The notes: a model not told the origin generated them from the letters alone. A DNA stretch of 64,000 nucleotides from an uncultured Acidimicrobiaceae bacterium (GCA_947259365.1 CAMYMC010000030.1:1-64000); one strand, 5' to 3'; shown: positions 35,039 through 44,814, numbered from the stretch's first letter. Program-made: numbers and translations.

Positions 35039-36253
35039 ATGGCGCCCACCTGTGACGTGTGCATCGTCGGCGGTGGCATCGTCGGCCTCGCCACCGCCCG
35101 CGCCATCGTCACCCGGTACCGGGGCGTCGCGGTGACCGTGCTGGAGAAGGAGCCCGAGGTCGGCCTTCATCAGACCGGACACAACAGCGGGGTCCTCCAC
35201 TCGGGTCTCTACTACCGGCCGGGATCGCTGAAAGCCCGCCTCTGCGTCGACGGCCAGCGCCGCATGGACGAGCTCTGCGCCGAGCTCGACGTTCCGCTGC
35301 AACGAACGGGGAAGATCGTCGTGGCGACGAGGCCGGAGGAGATCCCCGCGCTCGAGGAGCTCCACCGAAGGGGCACGGCAAACGGTCTGCGGGGCCTCGA
35401 ATGGCTCGACCCCGAAGGGATGCGCGCCGTCGAGCCCCACGCCACCGGGGTGCGGGCGGTCAGAGTGCCCGAGGCCGGCGTCGTCGATTTCCACCTCCTC
35501 GCCCGGCGACTGGCGGCGCTGCTCGCCGACGAGGGCGTCGTCGTGGAGACCGGTGCCGCCGTCACGGCGATCGAACCGGGCGCGGCGAGTGTGGCGGTCT
35601 CGACGGCGGCGACGACGATCGCCGCCCGGCTCCTCGTCAACTGCGGCGGGCTCCACGCCGACACGATCGCCCGCCTCGCCGGTGTCGACCCCGCGGTGCA
35701 GATCGTGCCGTTCCGCGGCGAGTACTACTCGCTCGGGCCCGGGGCGGAGCACCTCGTCAGGGCCATGATCTACCCCGTCCCCGACCCCCGCTTCCCGTTC
35801 CTCGGCGTGCACTTCACCCGCCGCATCGACGGGACCGTGGAGGCGGGGCCCAACGCCGTGCTCGCGATGGGCAGGGAGCACTACCGGGGCTCCCGACCCG
35901 ATCTCGGCGAGCTCGCCAGGACGATCCGGTATCGGGGGTTTCGGCGGCTGGCGCGCCGCTACTGGCGGACCGGACTGACCGAGGCAGCCGGTTCCCTGAG
36001 CCGGCGGATGTACGCACGGAGGGCCCGCCTCCTCCTCCCCGAGGTGCGCCACGACGACCTGGCGCGAGCGGGCGCCGGGGTGAGGGCACAGGCGGTGACA
36101 CCAAAGGGTGACCTCGTCGACGACTTCGTCCTCGAGACTGGAGGACGGATGGTGCACGTGCTCAACGCCCCGAGCCCGGCGGCCACGGCCTCGCTGGCCA
36201 TCGGCGAACACATCGCGGGCATCGCGGCGCGGAGCCTCGAGCGTGGGCCCTGA
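35039..36253 (+). CDS. lhgO: L-2-hydroxyglutarate oxidase
   Basis: 404 residues. The FAD motif is CIVGGGIVGLATARAI. It is followed by the family hallmark LHQTGHNSGVLHSGLYYRPGSLKA in two overlapping blocks, and the C-terminus has HVLNAPSPAATASLAIGEHI. The enzyme oxidises L-2-hydroxyglutarate to 2-oxoglutarate and passes electrons to quinone. ATG 35039 has GGGA at 7-8 nt; in-frame TTG and GTG lie just upstream. The gene is divergent from the O7-controlled dehydrogenase, and whether O7 also controls it is unclear. Confidence 0.92.
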   Translation: MAPTCDVCIVGGGIVGLATARAIVTRYRGVAVTVLEKEPEVGLHQTGHNSGVLHSGLYYRPGSLKARLCVDGQRRMDELCAELDVPLQRTGKIVVATRPEEIPALEELHRRGTANGLRGLEWLDPEGMRAVEPHATGVRAVRVPEAGVVDFHLLARRLAALLADEGVVVETGAAVTAIEPGAASVAVSTAATTIAARLLVNCGGLHADTIARLAGVDPAVQIVPFRGEYYSLGPGAEHLVRAMIYPVPDPRFPFLGVHFTRRIDGTVEAGPNAVLAMGREHYRGSRPDLGELARTIRYRGFRRLARRYWRTGLTEAAGSLSRRMYARRARLLLPEVRHDDLARAGAGVRAQAVTPKGDLVDDFVLETGGRMVHVLNAPSPAATASLAIGEHIAGIAARSLERGP

Positions 36254-36926
36254 TCGCCGTCCTGCCCCGGGCCACCGGGAAACGGTCCTCGTCGTCGGTG
36301 CCAGCCGGGGCATCGGGCTCGAGATCGCTGCGCAGTACCTCGCAGCCGGGTGGCGAGTCCACGCCACGACCAGAACGCCGCAGAACCCGGGCGCCCTCGG
36401 TGAGCTCGGCGACGGTCTCGTCATCCACCCACTCGACGTTCGCAGCCGGGCCGACGTCGCCGAGCTTCACGCCACCCTCGGCGGCACCGCGCTCGACGTC
36501 CTCATCCACAACGCCGGGGTCTACCACGGCGTCTCTCGCGAGGAGATGCACGATGTGAACGCCGTCGCCCCCATCCGCGTCGCCGACGCGCTCCTCGATC
36601 GTGTCGCCGCCTCCCGTCGGGGCCGGCTCGTGCTGATGACCTCGCAGGCGGGGGCACGGCGGGGCACGAGCGGGAGCCTCGGCGCCTACGGCGACTCGAA
36701 GGCGGCGCTCAACGACGCCTTTCGGCGCCGGGCCCCGGACTGGGCGCGCCGGGGCGTGATCGCCATCGTGATGCACCCCGGATGGGTGCGGACCGACATG
36801 GGGGGCGCAACGGCGCCGCTCGGAGTGGCGGAGAGCGTCGCCGGGATCCGCGGCGTCGTCGACGGGCTCACCACCGACCACCACGGGCGCTTCTGGACCT
36901 GGGAGGGGCAAGAGCACGCCTGGTGA
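36243..36926 (+). CDS. Short-chain dehydrogenase/reductase
   Basis: 227 residues from GTG 36243, overlapping the previous gene by 11 nt. The NAD(P) motif is VVGASRGIGLEIAAQYL, the structural motif is IHNAGVY, and the catalytic Ser and Y-x3-K are in LMTSQAG and AYGDSKAALN. The protein is shorter than typical classical SDRs at the C-terminus and resembles the sniffer/CsgA-like subgroup. It is translationally linked to lhgO. Confidence 0.88.
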   Translation: MGPDRRPAPGHRETVLVVGASRGIGLEIAAQYLAAGWRVHATTRTPQNPGALGELGDGLVIHPLDVRSRADVAELHATLGGTALDVLIHNAGVYHGVSREEMHDVNAVAPIRVADALLDRVAASRRGRLVLMTSQAGARRGTSGSLGAYGDSKAALNDAFRRRAPDWARRGVIAIVMHPGWVRTDMGGATAPLGVAESVAGIRGVVDGLTTDHHGRFWTWEGQEHAW

Positions 36927-36985
36927 CGGTGGAATGGGTGCGCCCCGGGATCGGTTCCCCGAGACGACGAACTCGAGGAGCCATC

Positions 36986-38260
36986 ATGTCGGAGACGTCG
37001 GAGACGACGTCGGGGAGTTCGCAACGCGTCGCCGTCATCGGCGGTGCCCGCACCCCGTTCGCCAAGGCGGGTGGCGCGCTCGCCGGTCACCGCGCCCTCG
37101 ACCTCGCCACCCATTCGGTGGCGGGCCTCCTGAAGAAGCTCGACGTCGACCCCGGCATCGTCGACGAGCTCACCTACGGGATCGTCACCCTCGACCCCCG
37201 CGTCCCCCAGCTGGCGAGAGAGGTCAACGTCCGCTCGGCGCTGCCGGACTCGGTGCGGTCGCACACCGTCACCGACAACTGCATCACGAGCATCACCGCC
37301 ATCTCTCATGTGGCCGACTCGATCCGGGTGGGTCGAGCCTCGGTCGGCATCGCCGGCGGGGTCGAGTCGATGTCCAATCCGGCGATCATGCTCTCCCGGA
37401 ACGCGTCCCGGATCTTCTCCGACCTCGCCGGCGCCCGCGGCCTTCCCGAGCGTCTCAAGGTGCTGAGCCGGCTCCGGCCTCGTGATCTCCGCCCCACCGC
37501 CCCCGGCGTCACCGAACCGTCGACGGGCCTCTCGATGGGGGAGCACACCGAGATCACCGTCAAGGAGTGGGGGATCTCGAGGACCGAACAGGACGAGATC
37601 GCATACGCCAGTCACATGCGGGCGGCGGCCGCGACCGCCGACGGGAGACTGAAGGCGGAGATCCACCCGGTCGACGGTCTCGACCACGATCCCATCGTCC
37701 GCCCCGGAACCTCCATGGAGAAGCTGGCCGGGCTGGCGCCGGTGTTCGATCGGAGCCCCGCCGGCACCCTGACCGCGGGCAACTCCAGTCCGCTCACCGA
37801 CGGAGCGGCGTCGGTGCTCCTCGCCTCTGCGGATGCCACCGAGGCCCACGGGCTCGAGCCCCTCGCCTGGATCCGGGACGTCGAGTTCGCCGCCCTTTCG
37901 CCCGCCGCCGGGCTCCTCATGGCGCCCGGCGTCGCCGTGCCTCGACTCCTCGCTCGCAACGGCCTCCGGCTCGAGGACGTCGACCTCGTCGACATGCACG
38001 AGGCGTTCGCCGGCCAGGTCGCGGCGAACATCGCCGCCTGGGAACAGGGCTGGAAAGAGGCGCCCGTGGGCAAGGTCGACCGGGACCGGCTCAACGTCGG
38101 CGGTGGTTCGATCGCGATCGGCCACCCCTTCGCCGCCACCGGGGCGAGGATCGTCAACCAGTCCGCCAACGAGATGGCGCGGCGCGACGCGAAGCTGGCG
38201 CTGGTGAGCGTGTGCGGGGCCGGTGCCACGGCGGCGGCGCTCCTGCTCGAGCGGGACTGA
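36986..38260 (+). CDS. Thiolase-family acetyl-CoA acyltransferase (FadI/HADHB-like)
   Basis: 424 residues. The first active-site Cys is in TVTDNCITSITAISH. The second half carries DLVDMHEAFAGQ, GGGSIAIGHPFAATGAR and CGAGAT with the catalytic His and Cys. The GHPFAATGAR form is typical of the trifunctional-enzyme beta-subunit branch, which cleaves 3-ketoacyl-CoA in beta-oxidation. No hydratase/dehydrogenase partner lies next to it. ATG 36986 has GAGGAG upstream. Confidence 0.9.
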   Translation: MSETSETTSGSSQRVAVIGGARTPFAKAGGALAGHRALDLATHSVAGLLKKLDVDPGIVDELTYGIVTLDPRVPQLAREVNVRSALPDSVRSHTVTDNCITSITAISHVADSIRVGRASVGIAGGVESMSNPAIMLSRNASRIFSDLAGARGLPERLKVLSRLRPRDLRPTAPGVTEPSTGLSMGEHTEITVKEWGISRTEQDEIAYASHMRAAAATADGRLKAEIHPVDGLDHDPIVRPGTSMEKLAGLAPVFDRSPAGTLTAGNSSPLTDGAASVLLASADATEAHGLEPLAWIRDVEFAALSPAAGLLMAPGVAVPRLLARNGLRLEDVDLVDMHEAFAGQVAANIAAWEQGWKEAPVGKVDRDRLNVGGGSIAIGHPFAATGARIVNQSANEMARRDAKLALVSVCGAGATAAALLLERD

Positions 38261-38327
38261 CCCCCGGACCCGAACGCCGCCCGTCGGCCGGGGCGTAACC
38301 TTCGGGGAGGCGATCGGAAGGAAGGCC

Positions 38328-39668
38328 ATGACGGCGCCGAGCGGCGACGACCTCCGGCATCTCATCCTCCACTTCACCAAGGCGGCGGCGTGGAAGGCGG
38401 GGAAGCTCCCCATCTACGTACGCGGTGAGGGCTGCTACTTGTGGGACGACGCCGGGAGACGGTACTTCGATGGGCTCGCCGGGCTCTTCGTCGTCCAGAT
38501 CGGCCACGGGCGCTCCGATCTCGCCGCCGCTGCCGCGAAGCAGATGGAGCAACTCGCCTACACGCCGGCATGGAGTGCGGCGCATCCACCGGCGATCGAG
38601 GCGGCGAAGCTCGTCACCTCGCTCGCACCCGGCGACCTCGACACCGTCTTCTTCGTCACATCGGGGTCGGAGGCCGTGGAATCGGCGATCAAGCTCGCCC
38701 GCCAGTACCACGCGGCCAGGGGCAACCCGGCGAAGACGAAGGTCATCAGCCGCGACCTCTCCTACCACGGGACAACGATGGGGGCCCTGTCCGCCACCGG
38801 TCTCACCGCGATCACCGAGCCCTTCGAGCCGCTCCTTCCCGGGTTCCGCAAGGTGCCGAACACGCTCGGAGCCACCGACGGGGTGGCGGCGGCGTCGGTG
38901 TTCGAGGAGGCGATCCTCGAGGAGGGTCCGGACACCGTCGGCCTCGTCATGGCGGAGCCGGTCCAGAACAGCGGCGGGGTGCTCGTGCCGCCCCCCGGGT
39001 ACTGGCCGGAGCTGCGCCGGATCTGCGACGAGCACGACGTCCTCCTCCTCGCCGACGAGGTCATCAACGCGTTCGGCCGGGTCGGACCCTGGTTCGGATC
39101 GGAGCTCGTCGGCGGCGACCCCGACCTCGTCTCGTTCGCCAAGGGCGCGACGTCCGGATACGCCCCGGTCGGCGGGCTCATCGTCCGCAGGTCGGTCGCC
39201 GACACGCTGCTCGAGGGTGGCGTCGGCACGTTCACCCACGGCGCGACATGGGGCGGGCACCCGGTGTCGATGGCGGTCACCATCGCCAACCTCACCGCCA
39301 TGCGGGACGAGAAGGTGGTGGAGAACGTCCACGCCAACGAGGGTCATTTCGCCGAAGGGCTCGCAGGCCTCGCTGCCGCCCATGACGTCGTCTCCGAGGT
39401 GCGCGGCGCCGGGTACTTCTACGCGGTGGAACTGTGCGTCAGCCGCAGCCGGGGCGAGCACCTCGACGAGGAGACCACGGCGCGGCTCATCGACGACGAG
39501 CTGCCGGCGCTCATCCAAGACGCCGGGCTGCTCATCCGCGGCGACAGCCGGGGACGGGCGAAGCTGACGTTGTCCCCGCCGCTGATCGCCACGAAGGACG
39601 AGCTCGACGAGCTGCTCGCCGGCGTCGACCGCGTCCTGGCCGGGGTCCCCGCCGCACTGGCCGGGTGA
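38328..39668 (+). CDS. Class III (omega) aminotransferase
   Basis: 446 residues of fold type I. Motifs are VTSGSEAVESAIKLARQY, the PLP aromatic SYHGTTMGALSATG, LLLADEVINAFGRVG with the PLP Asp, and the Schiff-base Lys in VSFAKGATSGYAPVGG. Relatives transfer amino groups from beta-alanine, GABA, taurine or diamines to pyruvate or 2-oxoglutarate. GGAAGGAAGG lies just before ATG 38328. The substrate is not determined; the nearby thiolase could fit a beta-amino acid route. Confidence 0.92.
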   Translation: MTAPSGDDLRHLILHFTKAAAWKAGKLPIYVRGEGCYLWDDAGRRYFDGLAGLFVVQIGHGRSDLAAAAAKQMEQLAYTPAWSAAHPPAIEAAKLVTSLAPGDLDTVFFVTSGSEAVESAIKLARQYHAARGNPAKTKVISRDLSYHGTTMGALSATGLTAITEPFEPLLPGFRKVPNTLGATDGVAAASVFEEAILEEGPDTVGLVMAEPVQNSGGVLVPPPGYWPELRRICDEHDVLLLADEVINAFGRVGPWFGSELVGGDPDLVSFAKGATSGYAPVGGLIVRRSVADTLLEGGVGTFTHGATWGGHPVSMAVTIANLTAMRDEKVVENVHANEGHFAEGLAGLAAAHDVVSEVRGAGYFYAVELCVSRSRGEHLDEETTARLIDDELPALIQDAGLLIRGDSRGRAKLTLSPPLIATKDELDELLAGVDRVLAGVPAALAG

Positions 39669-39673
39669 GGGCC

Positions 39674-40825
39674 TCACCCTCCACCGCCAGGCGGGGGGCG
39701 AGGCTCGAACGCCGGGTCGGTCGGGGGCAGGCGCTCCCGGCCTTCCTGCACGCCCGTGACCGCCAGCCCCGCCACGGCGATCCCTCCGCCAGCGACGAGC
39801 GCCAGACCGGTGACGGCCCCGGCGTCGGCGAAAACGCCGCCCAACGCCGGGCCGAGTGCTCGCCCAAACGCCATGACGGCCTGGGCATCCCCGGCCCTCT
39901 CCCCCGGCTCGCGTGACCGCTCGGCGAGCATCTGCATGATCCCGGGCACACCCATCCAGAACGCGAACCCCCACCACGTCATCGAGATGAGATACGACGC
40001 CGCGTTGCCACCTTGAATCGTGAGGTAGGCGGCGGGTCCACCCGTGGCCAACCACCATCCGGGGCGCCGGTGCCGGGAGGCGAGACGGGCACCGAGAAGA
40101 CCTCCGGCGGCGTTGAGGCTGAAGCCGAGCGACGCGACCGCAGGGCCGAGGCCGAGCTGATCCCGGGCCAGCACGACTTCGTAGATGAACAGTGACGAAC
40201 CGCTGAACGTCAACACGAACATTGCCGCCAGAAGGATGCGATTGGACCGGGAACGGCTCACGCCGCTCCTCCGGGCCGCGCCGATCTCCGGCCCCGGCGG
40301 GACCACCGCCGCCGGCACGGCAACGACTGCCATCACGGCGAACACGAGGCGGTCCCCGGACGCCGAGAGGGCGGCGAGGACGGGGGATCCAACAAGCACG
40401 GTCACCGGGCCGGTCGCGGCGATGCTGGCGAGCGAGCGTGGCCGGCGCATGGCGTCACTCCACGCCACCCACGTGAGGAGCCCCGCGGCGGCACCCGCAC
40501 CGGCGCGGACAGCGAGCAGACCCGAGAAGTCCGTCAGCGCGGCGCTCGCCCCGTTCGTCGCCACCAGTGCCCACGCGGCCGAGCGCCAGGCCACCGCCGA
40601 CGGTGCCAAGAACCGGGGCAAGACGAGGTTGACCACGGCAAACGCGCCGACCTGGGCTACCGAGATGAGACCGGCACGTCCCTCCGTCACGCCGAAGCGG
40701 GCCGCGACCTCTGGGATGAGGAAAGGGGTTGCGGCGAACAACACCGCCACTGCAGCAGCTCCGGCGACCAGCCCTGCGGGCGCCCGGGGCTGGAATGCGT
40801 AGGCGACACGCGTGGGGCCGATCAT
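39674..40825 (-). CDS. MFS-type transporter
   Basis: 383 residues from ATG 40825. About eleven to twelve hydrophobic helices are seen, with a basic central loop (GAARRSGVSRSRSNR). The second half contains an ARLASRHRRPGWW loop like MFS motif A. The C-terminal tail is Pro/Gly-rich. The substrate is unknown. It converges with the aminotransferase (5 nt apart) and is divergent from threonine synthase. Confidence 0.8.
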   Translation of the reverse strand: MIGPTRVAYAFQPRAPAGLVAGAAAVAVLFAATPFLIPEVAARFGVTEGRAGLISVAQVGAFAVVNLVLPRFLAPSAVAWRSAAWALVATNGASAALTDFSGLLAVRAGAGAAAGLLTWVAWSDAMRRPRSLASIAATGPVTVLVGSPVLAALSASGDRLVFAVMAVVAVPAAVVPPGPEIGAARRSGVSRSRSNRILLAAMFVLTFSGSSLFIYEVVLARDQLGLGPAVASLGFSLNAAGGLLGARLASRHRRPGWWLATGGPAAYLTIQGGNAASYLISMTWWGFAFWMGVPGIMQMLAERSREPGERAGDAQAVMAFGRALGPALGGVFADAGAVTGLALVAGGGIAVAGLAVTGVQEGRERLPPTDPAFEPRPPPGGGG

Positions 40826-40893
40826 GGCTCGGAGTCTCCCACGTCGGCCGGCAGCCGGAGCGGTGAGCACGGGCAGTAGCCTGCCGCCCGCAC

Positions 40894-42150
40894 ATGTCCT
40901 TCGTCACCCACCTCGAAGCCGCCATCGACGGCACGGAACTGCCCCACGACGAGCCGCAGACGATGCATGCGGGGCGGCCGCTGTGGGTCCGTTACGACCT
41001 CGCCGCGGTCGCCGCCGTCGCCGATCGGGACGCGCTCGCCGTCAGGACGCCGTCGATGTGGCGCTACCGGGAGCTGCTTCCGATCGAGGACGAGGCCAAC
41101 GTGGTGAGCCTCGGTGAGCAGATGACCCCGCTGCTGCGCTGCGACCGCCTCGGCGCGGCGCTCGGTGTGCACGATCTGTGGGTCAAGGACGAGTCCGGCC
41201 TGCCGACGGGCTCGTTCAAGGCGCGTGGCCTCGCGATGGCCGTGACCAGGGCAAGAGAGCTCGGCGTGACCCGTCTCGCCATCCCGACTGCGGGCAATGC
41301 CGGGGGGGCACTCGCCGCGTATGCGGCCCGGGGCAGGCTGGAGGCATGGATCTTCATGCCGGCCGACACACCGGTCGTCAACAAGGCGGAGGCGGCGAAT
41401 CACGGCGCCCACGCCTACCTCGTCGACGGACTCATCACCGATTGCGGCGCCATCGTCCGCGACGGCATCGAACCCATGGGGTGGTTCGACGTCTCGACCC
41501 TGAAGGAGCCGTACCGCATCGAGGGCAAGAAGACGATGGGCCTCGAACTGGCAGAGCAGCTCGACTGGCGCCTCCCCGACGTCGTGCTCTACCCCACCGG
41601 AGGCGGCACCGGGCTCATCGGCATGTGGAAGGCGTTCGCCGAGCTCGACGCCATCGGATGGCTCGAGGACCCGGCCAGGCCGCGCATGATCTCCTGCCAG
41701 GCGGCGGGATGCGCCCCGATCGCCACCGCCTGGGCAGCCGGCTCGAGGTTCGCCGAGCCCTTCCCGGACCCGGCGACGTCGGCGAGCGGCTTGCGGGTCC
41801 CCTCCGCCGTCGGCGACTTCATGATCCTCGACGCAGTGCGCGAGTCGGGCGGTGAGGCGAGGGCGGCCGAGGAGTCACGCCTCGTCGGCTGGGCCCGTCG
41901 CGGTGCTGCGCTCGAGGGCATCTCGTTCTGCCCCGAGGCGGGCGCCGCCCTCGCCGTGCTCGAGGACATGGTTCGCGACGGCAGCGTCGATCCGAACGAG
42001 CGCATCGTCGTGTACAACACCGGCGCCGCGCAGAAATACGTCGAGGTCATCGAGCTCCCGCTCGAGACGGTCGGGACGCCCATCGACTGGAGCGCCCTCG
42101 GCGCCGCCTCAGTCCTCGGCGAGCACGTCGGCGAGCCTCGTCCCCCATGA
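40894..42150 (+). CDS. thrC: Threonine synthase
   Basis: 418 residues of the fold type II PLP family. The Schiff-base Lys is in LPTGSFKARGLAMA, the phosphate/PLP Gly-rich loop in PTGGGTGLIGMWKA, and the AIPTAGNAGGALAAYAA block is typical. The N-terminal WRYRELLPI segment before SLGEQMTPL is a threonine-synthase hallmark. It makes threonine from O-phosphohomoserine. Related cystathionine-beta-synthase-fold lyases cannot be fully excluded. Its last 42 nt overlap the convergent SulP gene. Confidence 0.87.
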   Translation: MSFVTHLEAAIDGTELPHDEPQTMHAGRPLWVRYDLAAVAAVADRDALAVRTPSMWRYRELLPIEDEANVVSLGEQMTPLLRCDRLGAALGVHDLWVKDESGLPTGSFKARGLAMAVTRARELGVTRLAIPTAGNAGGALAAYAARGRLEAWIFMPADTPVVNKAEAANHGAHAYLVDGLITDCGAIVRDGIEPMGWFDVSTLKEPYRIEGKKTMGLELAEQLDWRLPDVVLYPTGGGTGLIGMWKAFAELDAIGWLEDPARPRMISCQAAGCAPIATAWAAGSRFAEPFPDPATSASGLRVPSAVGDFMILDAVRESGGEARAAEESRLVGWARRGAALEGISFCPEAGAALAVLEDMVRDGSVDPNERIVVYNTGAAQKYVEVIELPLETVGTPIDWSALGAASVLGEHVGEPRPP

Positions 42151-43695
42151 CCTGTTGAGCGTGCCGGCCGCGTGCTTGGGCACGTTGCGTAGCGCGGTCT
42201 CGAGCCCTGCTCCGTCGCATTCGTCGAAGAACGCCCGCAGGGCGATGGCTCCGGTGTAATCGATCCGACCCAACCGCTCGAGGTCGACGACGACGCGGCG
42301 GATCCCGTGGTGGGCGGCGAGCTCATCGATGAGGGTCTGGCCGAGCCGGGGCGCCGAGCCGAAATAGAGGACGCCGGACGGGCGCAGCTCGAGCACGGCC
42401 CCGTCGAGGCGGGTGTCGACCCGGATGAGCGCCTCCCGTCTGAGATGGACGGCCGTCGCCAGGCCGATGCCGATGAGTACCCCGAGATCGATACGCGGCG
42501 ACAGGGCCAGCGTTGCGACGAACGTGCCCCACGCCACGACCGACTGACCCCAGGTGACCCTGATGAGGCGCAGGAGCGTCACGACGCGGATCATCCTGGC
42601 GACGGCGACGATCACGATGGCGGCGAGGACGGCCCGTGGCAGCGCTTCGAGAACGCGGGCGAACGGCAGGAACAAGAGCACGACGAGACCGGCGATGCCG
42701 CCCGTCCAGCGGCTGTGTGCCCCCGCCAGGCGTGCCACCGAGCTGCGGGCGAAGGAGCCTCCAACCGGGAACGCGCCCGAGACCGCCGCCGCCAGGTTCG
42801 CCACGCCCTGGCTGAGGAACTCACGGTTCGGGTCCCACGGGTCCCGGTCGTGGGCGGCGAAGGTGCGGGCGATGGCGGCGGGCTCGGCGAAGCCGACGAG
42901 GGCGATCACGATGCCGGGCACGAGCAGCTCCGGGAGCGAGCTCCAGGGGAAGCTCAGCGACAGCGGGGGAAGGCCTTCGGGGATGGCTCCGACCATCGAG
43001 CCCTGATAGTCGAACACCTCACCGACGATCACCCCGAGGATCACCGCGACGAGGACGCCCGGGAACAGCCGATGGGCGAGCCGCCCCCCGACGACGATCG
43101 CGGCGGTGGCGACCGAGACGGCGATCGGGCCCCAGGACCAGTCCCCCGGAGCCCGCAGGGCGTCGTAGGCGCGACTGAGGAGGTCCCCTTCAGCGACGGG
43201 TGCACCCAGGGCCGTCGGCAGCTGCGAGGCAACGATGAGAATGGAGGCGGCCGACGTGAACCCGACGAGCACCGGCTGGGACATGAGATAGGCGACGACG
43301 CCGCCGCGGAGGAAGCCGAGACCGAGCCGGACGACGCCGACGACGAGGGCGAGCAGCGTCGCCAGGGCAACGTATTCGCCGCTGGCGGGCACGGCGATGG
43401 TCGACAGCGCGCCGAACGTGAGCAGGCTCGTCATCGCCACCGGGCCCGTCTGGAGGTACCGGGACGACGCCAGGAACGCGGCGACGATCGTCGGAAGCGC
43501 TGCGGCGTACAGGCCGACGTACGGGGGCATCCCGGCGATCTCCGCGTAGGCGAGCGCCTGGGGGATGAGGATCACGGCAACGGAGAGGCCGGCGATGAGG
43601 TCGCCGCGCGCCGGCAGGGCCGGACGCCTGGCCGCCACTGGGCCGCGGCTTGCCGCCGGCACGTCGGGTCGTTCTCGGTGGCGTTGGGATCCCAT
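42109..43695 (-). CDS. SulP-family anion transporter with STAS domain
   Basis: 528 residues. The first ~400 form the SulP membrane domain: PARGDLIAGLSVAVILIPQALAYAEIAGMPPYVGLYAA is the family signature in two overlapping blocks, with about 12-14 helices. The last ~110 residues are a STAS domain (RVVVDLERLGRIDYTGAIALRAFFDEC). Transport of sulfate, bicarbonate or other anions is known for the family. The nearby molybdoenzyme makes sulfate or sulfite worth testing. ATG 43695 is the nearest Met to the domain; a later internal start is possible. Confidence 0.9.
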   Translation of the reverse strand: MGSQRHRERPDVPAASRGPVAARRPALPARGDLIAGLSVAVILIPQALAYAEIAGMPPYVGLYAAALPTIVAAFLASSRYLQTGPVAMTSLLTFGALSTIAVPASGEYVALATLLALVVGVVRLGLGFLRGGVVAYLMSQPVLVGFTSAASILIVASQLPTALGAPVAEGDLLSRAYDALRAPGDWSWGPIAVSVATAAIVVGGRLAHRLFPGVLVAVILGVIVGEVFDYQGSMVGAIPEGLPPLSLSFPWSSLPELLVPGIVIALVGFAEPAAIARTFAAHDRDPWDPNREFLSQGVANLAAAVSGAFPVGGSFARSSVARLAGAHSRWTGGIAGLVVLLFLPFARVLEALPRAVLAAIVIVAVARMIRVVTLLRLIRVTWGQSVVAWGTFVATLALSPRIDLGVLIGIGLATAVHLRREALIRVDTRLDGAVLELRPSGVLYFGSAPRLGQTLIDELAAHHGIRRVVVDLERLGRIDYTGAIALRAFFDECDGAGLETALRNVPKHAAGTLNRSWGTRLADVLAED

Positions 43696-43815
43696 GTCCT
43701 GCCGATCATCGTCGCCGCCACCACCACCGTGCAAGGCGCCGGCGCCGTCGAGACCGGCACGGTGAGCCGCCAGATCTGGGAAACTCGGCACCCGACGAGA
43801 GAGACGAGGACCCTC

Positions 43816-44781
43816 ATGCCTGCCGTGACCGTCGACGATCTTCTCGCGCTGGCGCGCCTCGAGGCCCCCCCGCCCACCGGCACCGCCGATCGCCCCGTTC
43901 GCTCGGTCACGACCGCCCCGAGCGGCTTCGAGGGCGAGGGGTTTCCGGTCCGGCGGGCGTTCGCCGGAGTCGATCTCGCCGACCTCGACCCGTTCATCCA
44001 CCTCGACCAGATGGGAGAGGTGGAGTACGCCCCCGGCGAGCCCAAGGGCACCCCCTGGCATCCGCACCGCGGGTTCGAGACCGTCACGTACATGATCGAC
44101 GGCACGTTCGTCCATCAGGACTCCAACGGCGGGGGCGGCGTCATCACGAACGGGGACACCCAGTGGATGACCGCCGGCGCCGGGATCCTCCACATCGAAG
44201 CTCCCCCCGAAGAGCTCGTGATGTCCGGCGGGCTGTTCCACGGCTTCCAGCTCTGGGTGAACCTGCCGGCCAAGGACAAGTTCCTCCCGCCCCGCTACCA
44301 GGATCTGCGGGGCGGCGAGGTGAAGCTGCTGAGCTCACCCGACGGCGGGGCGCTCATCCGGCTGATCGCCGGCGACCTCTCCGATCACACCGGGCCCGGG
44401 TCCACGTTCACGCCGATCACACTGAGCCATGCCACCCTCAGCCCCGGCGCCCGCCTGCGCATGCCGTGGCAGGCGGAGTTCAACGCCCTCGTCTACGTGC
44501 TCAACGGGCGGGGCACCTTCGGTGTCGAACGTCGCCCTGCCGCGATGGGCCAGCTGGTCGTCTACGGGCCCGGCGACGTCATCACGATCACCGCCGACGA
44601 GACCCAGGAGTCCCGCAGCCCGAGCCTCGACGTGCTCATGCTCGGCGGGAGGCCGATCCGCGAGCCCGTCGCATGGCACGGCCCGTTCGTCATGAATACT
44701 CGGGCGGAGCTCATCGAGGCGTTCGAGGACTTCCAGGCCGGGAAGCTCGGGACGATCCCCGCCACCCGCGCCGGCGACTGA
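43816..44781 (+). CDS. Pirin-family protein
   Basis: 321 residues, a bicupin. The N-terminal cupin metal motif HPHRGFETVTYMIDG, followed by QWMTAGAGILHIE, matches pirin closely. The C-terminal cupin holds LVYVLNGRGTFGVE and YGPGDVITI. Pirins are metal-binding; some have quercetinase activity and others are regulatory. ATG 43816 is preceded by GAGGA. It is divergent from sulP and lies 33 nt before the iron-sulfur/NrfD gene on the same strand. Confidence 0.92.
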   Translation: MPAVTVDDLLALARLEAPPPTGTADRPVRSVTTAPSGFEGEGFPVRRAFAGVDLADLDPFIHLDQMGEVEYAPGEPKGTPWHPHRGFETVTYMIDGTFVHQDSNGGGGVITNGDTQWMTAGAGILHIEAPPEELVMSGGLFHGFQLWVNLPAKDKFLPPRYQDLRGGEVKLLSSPDGGALIRLIAGDLSDHTGPGSTFTPITLSHATLSPGARLRMPWQAEFNALVYVLNGRGTFGVERRPAAMGQLVVYGPGDVITITADETQESRSPSLDVLMLGGRPIREPVAWHGPFVMNTRAELIEAFEDFQAGKLGTIPATRAGD

Positions 44782-44814
44782 GGCTCTCGCCGCAAGCGAG
44801 GGCGGTCGTGTACG

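Noticed and set aside
38154-40058. 634-codon minus-strand open frame across the aminotransferase
   Set aside because: Shadow frame caused by high GC; the plus-strand class III aminotransferase explains the region.
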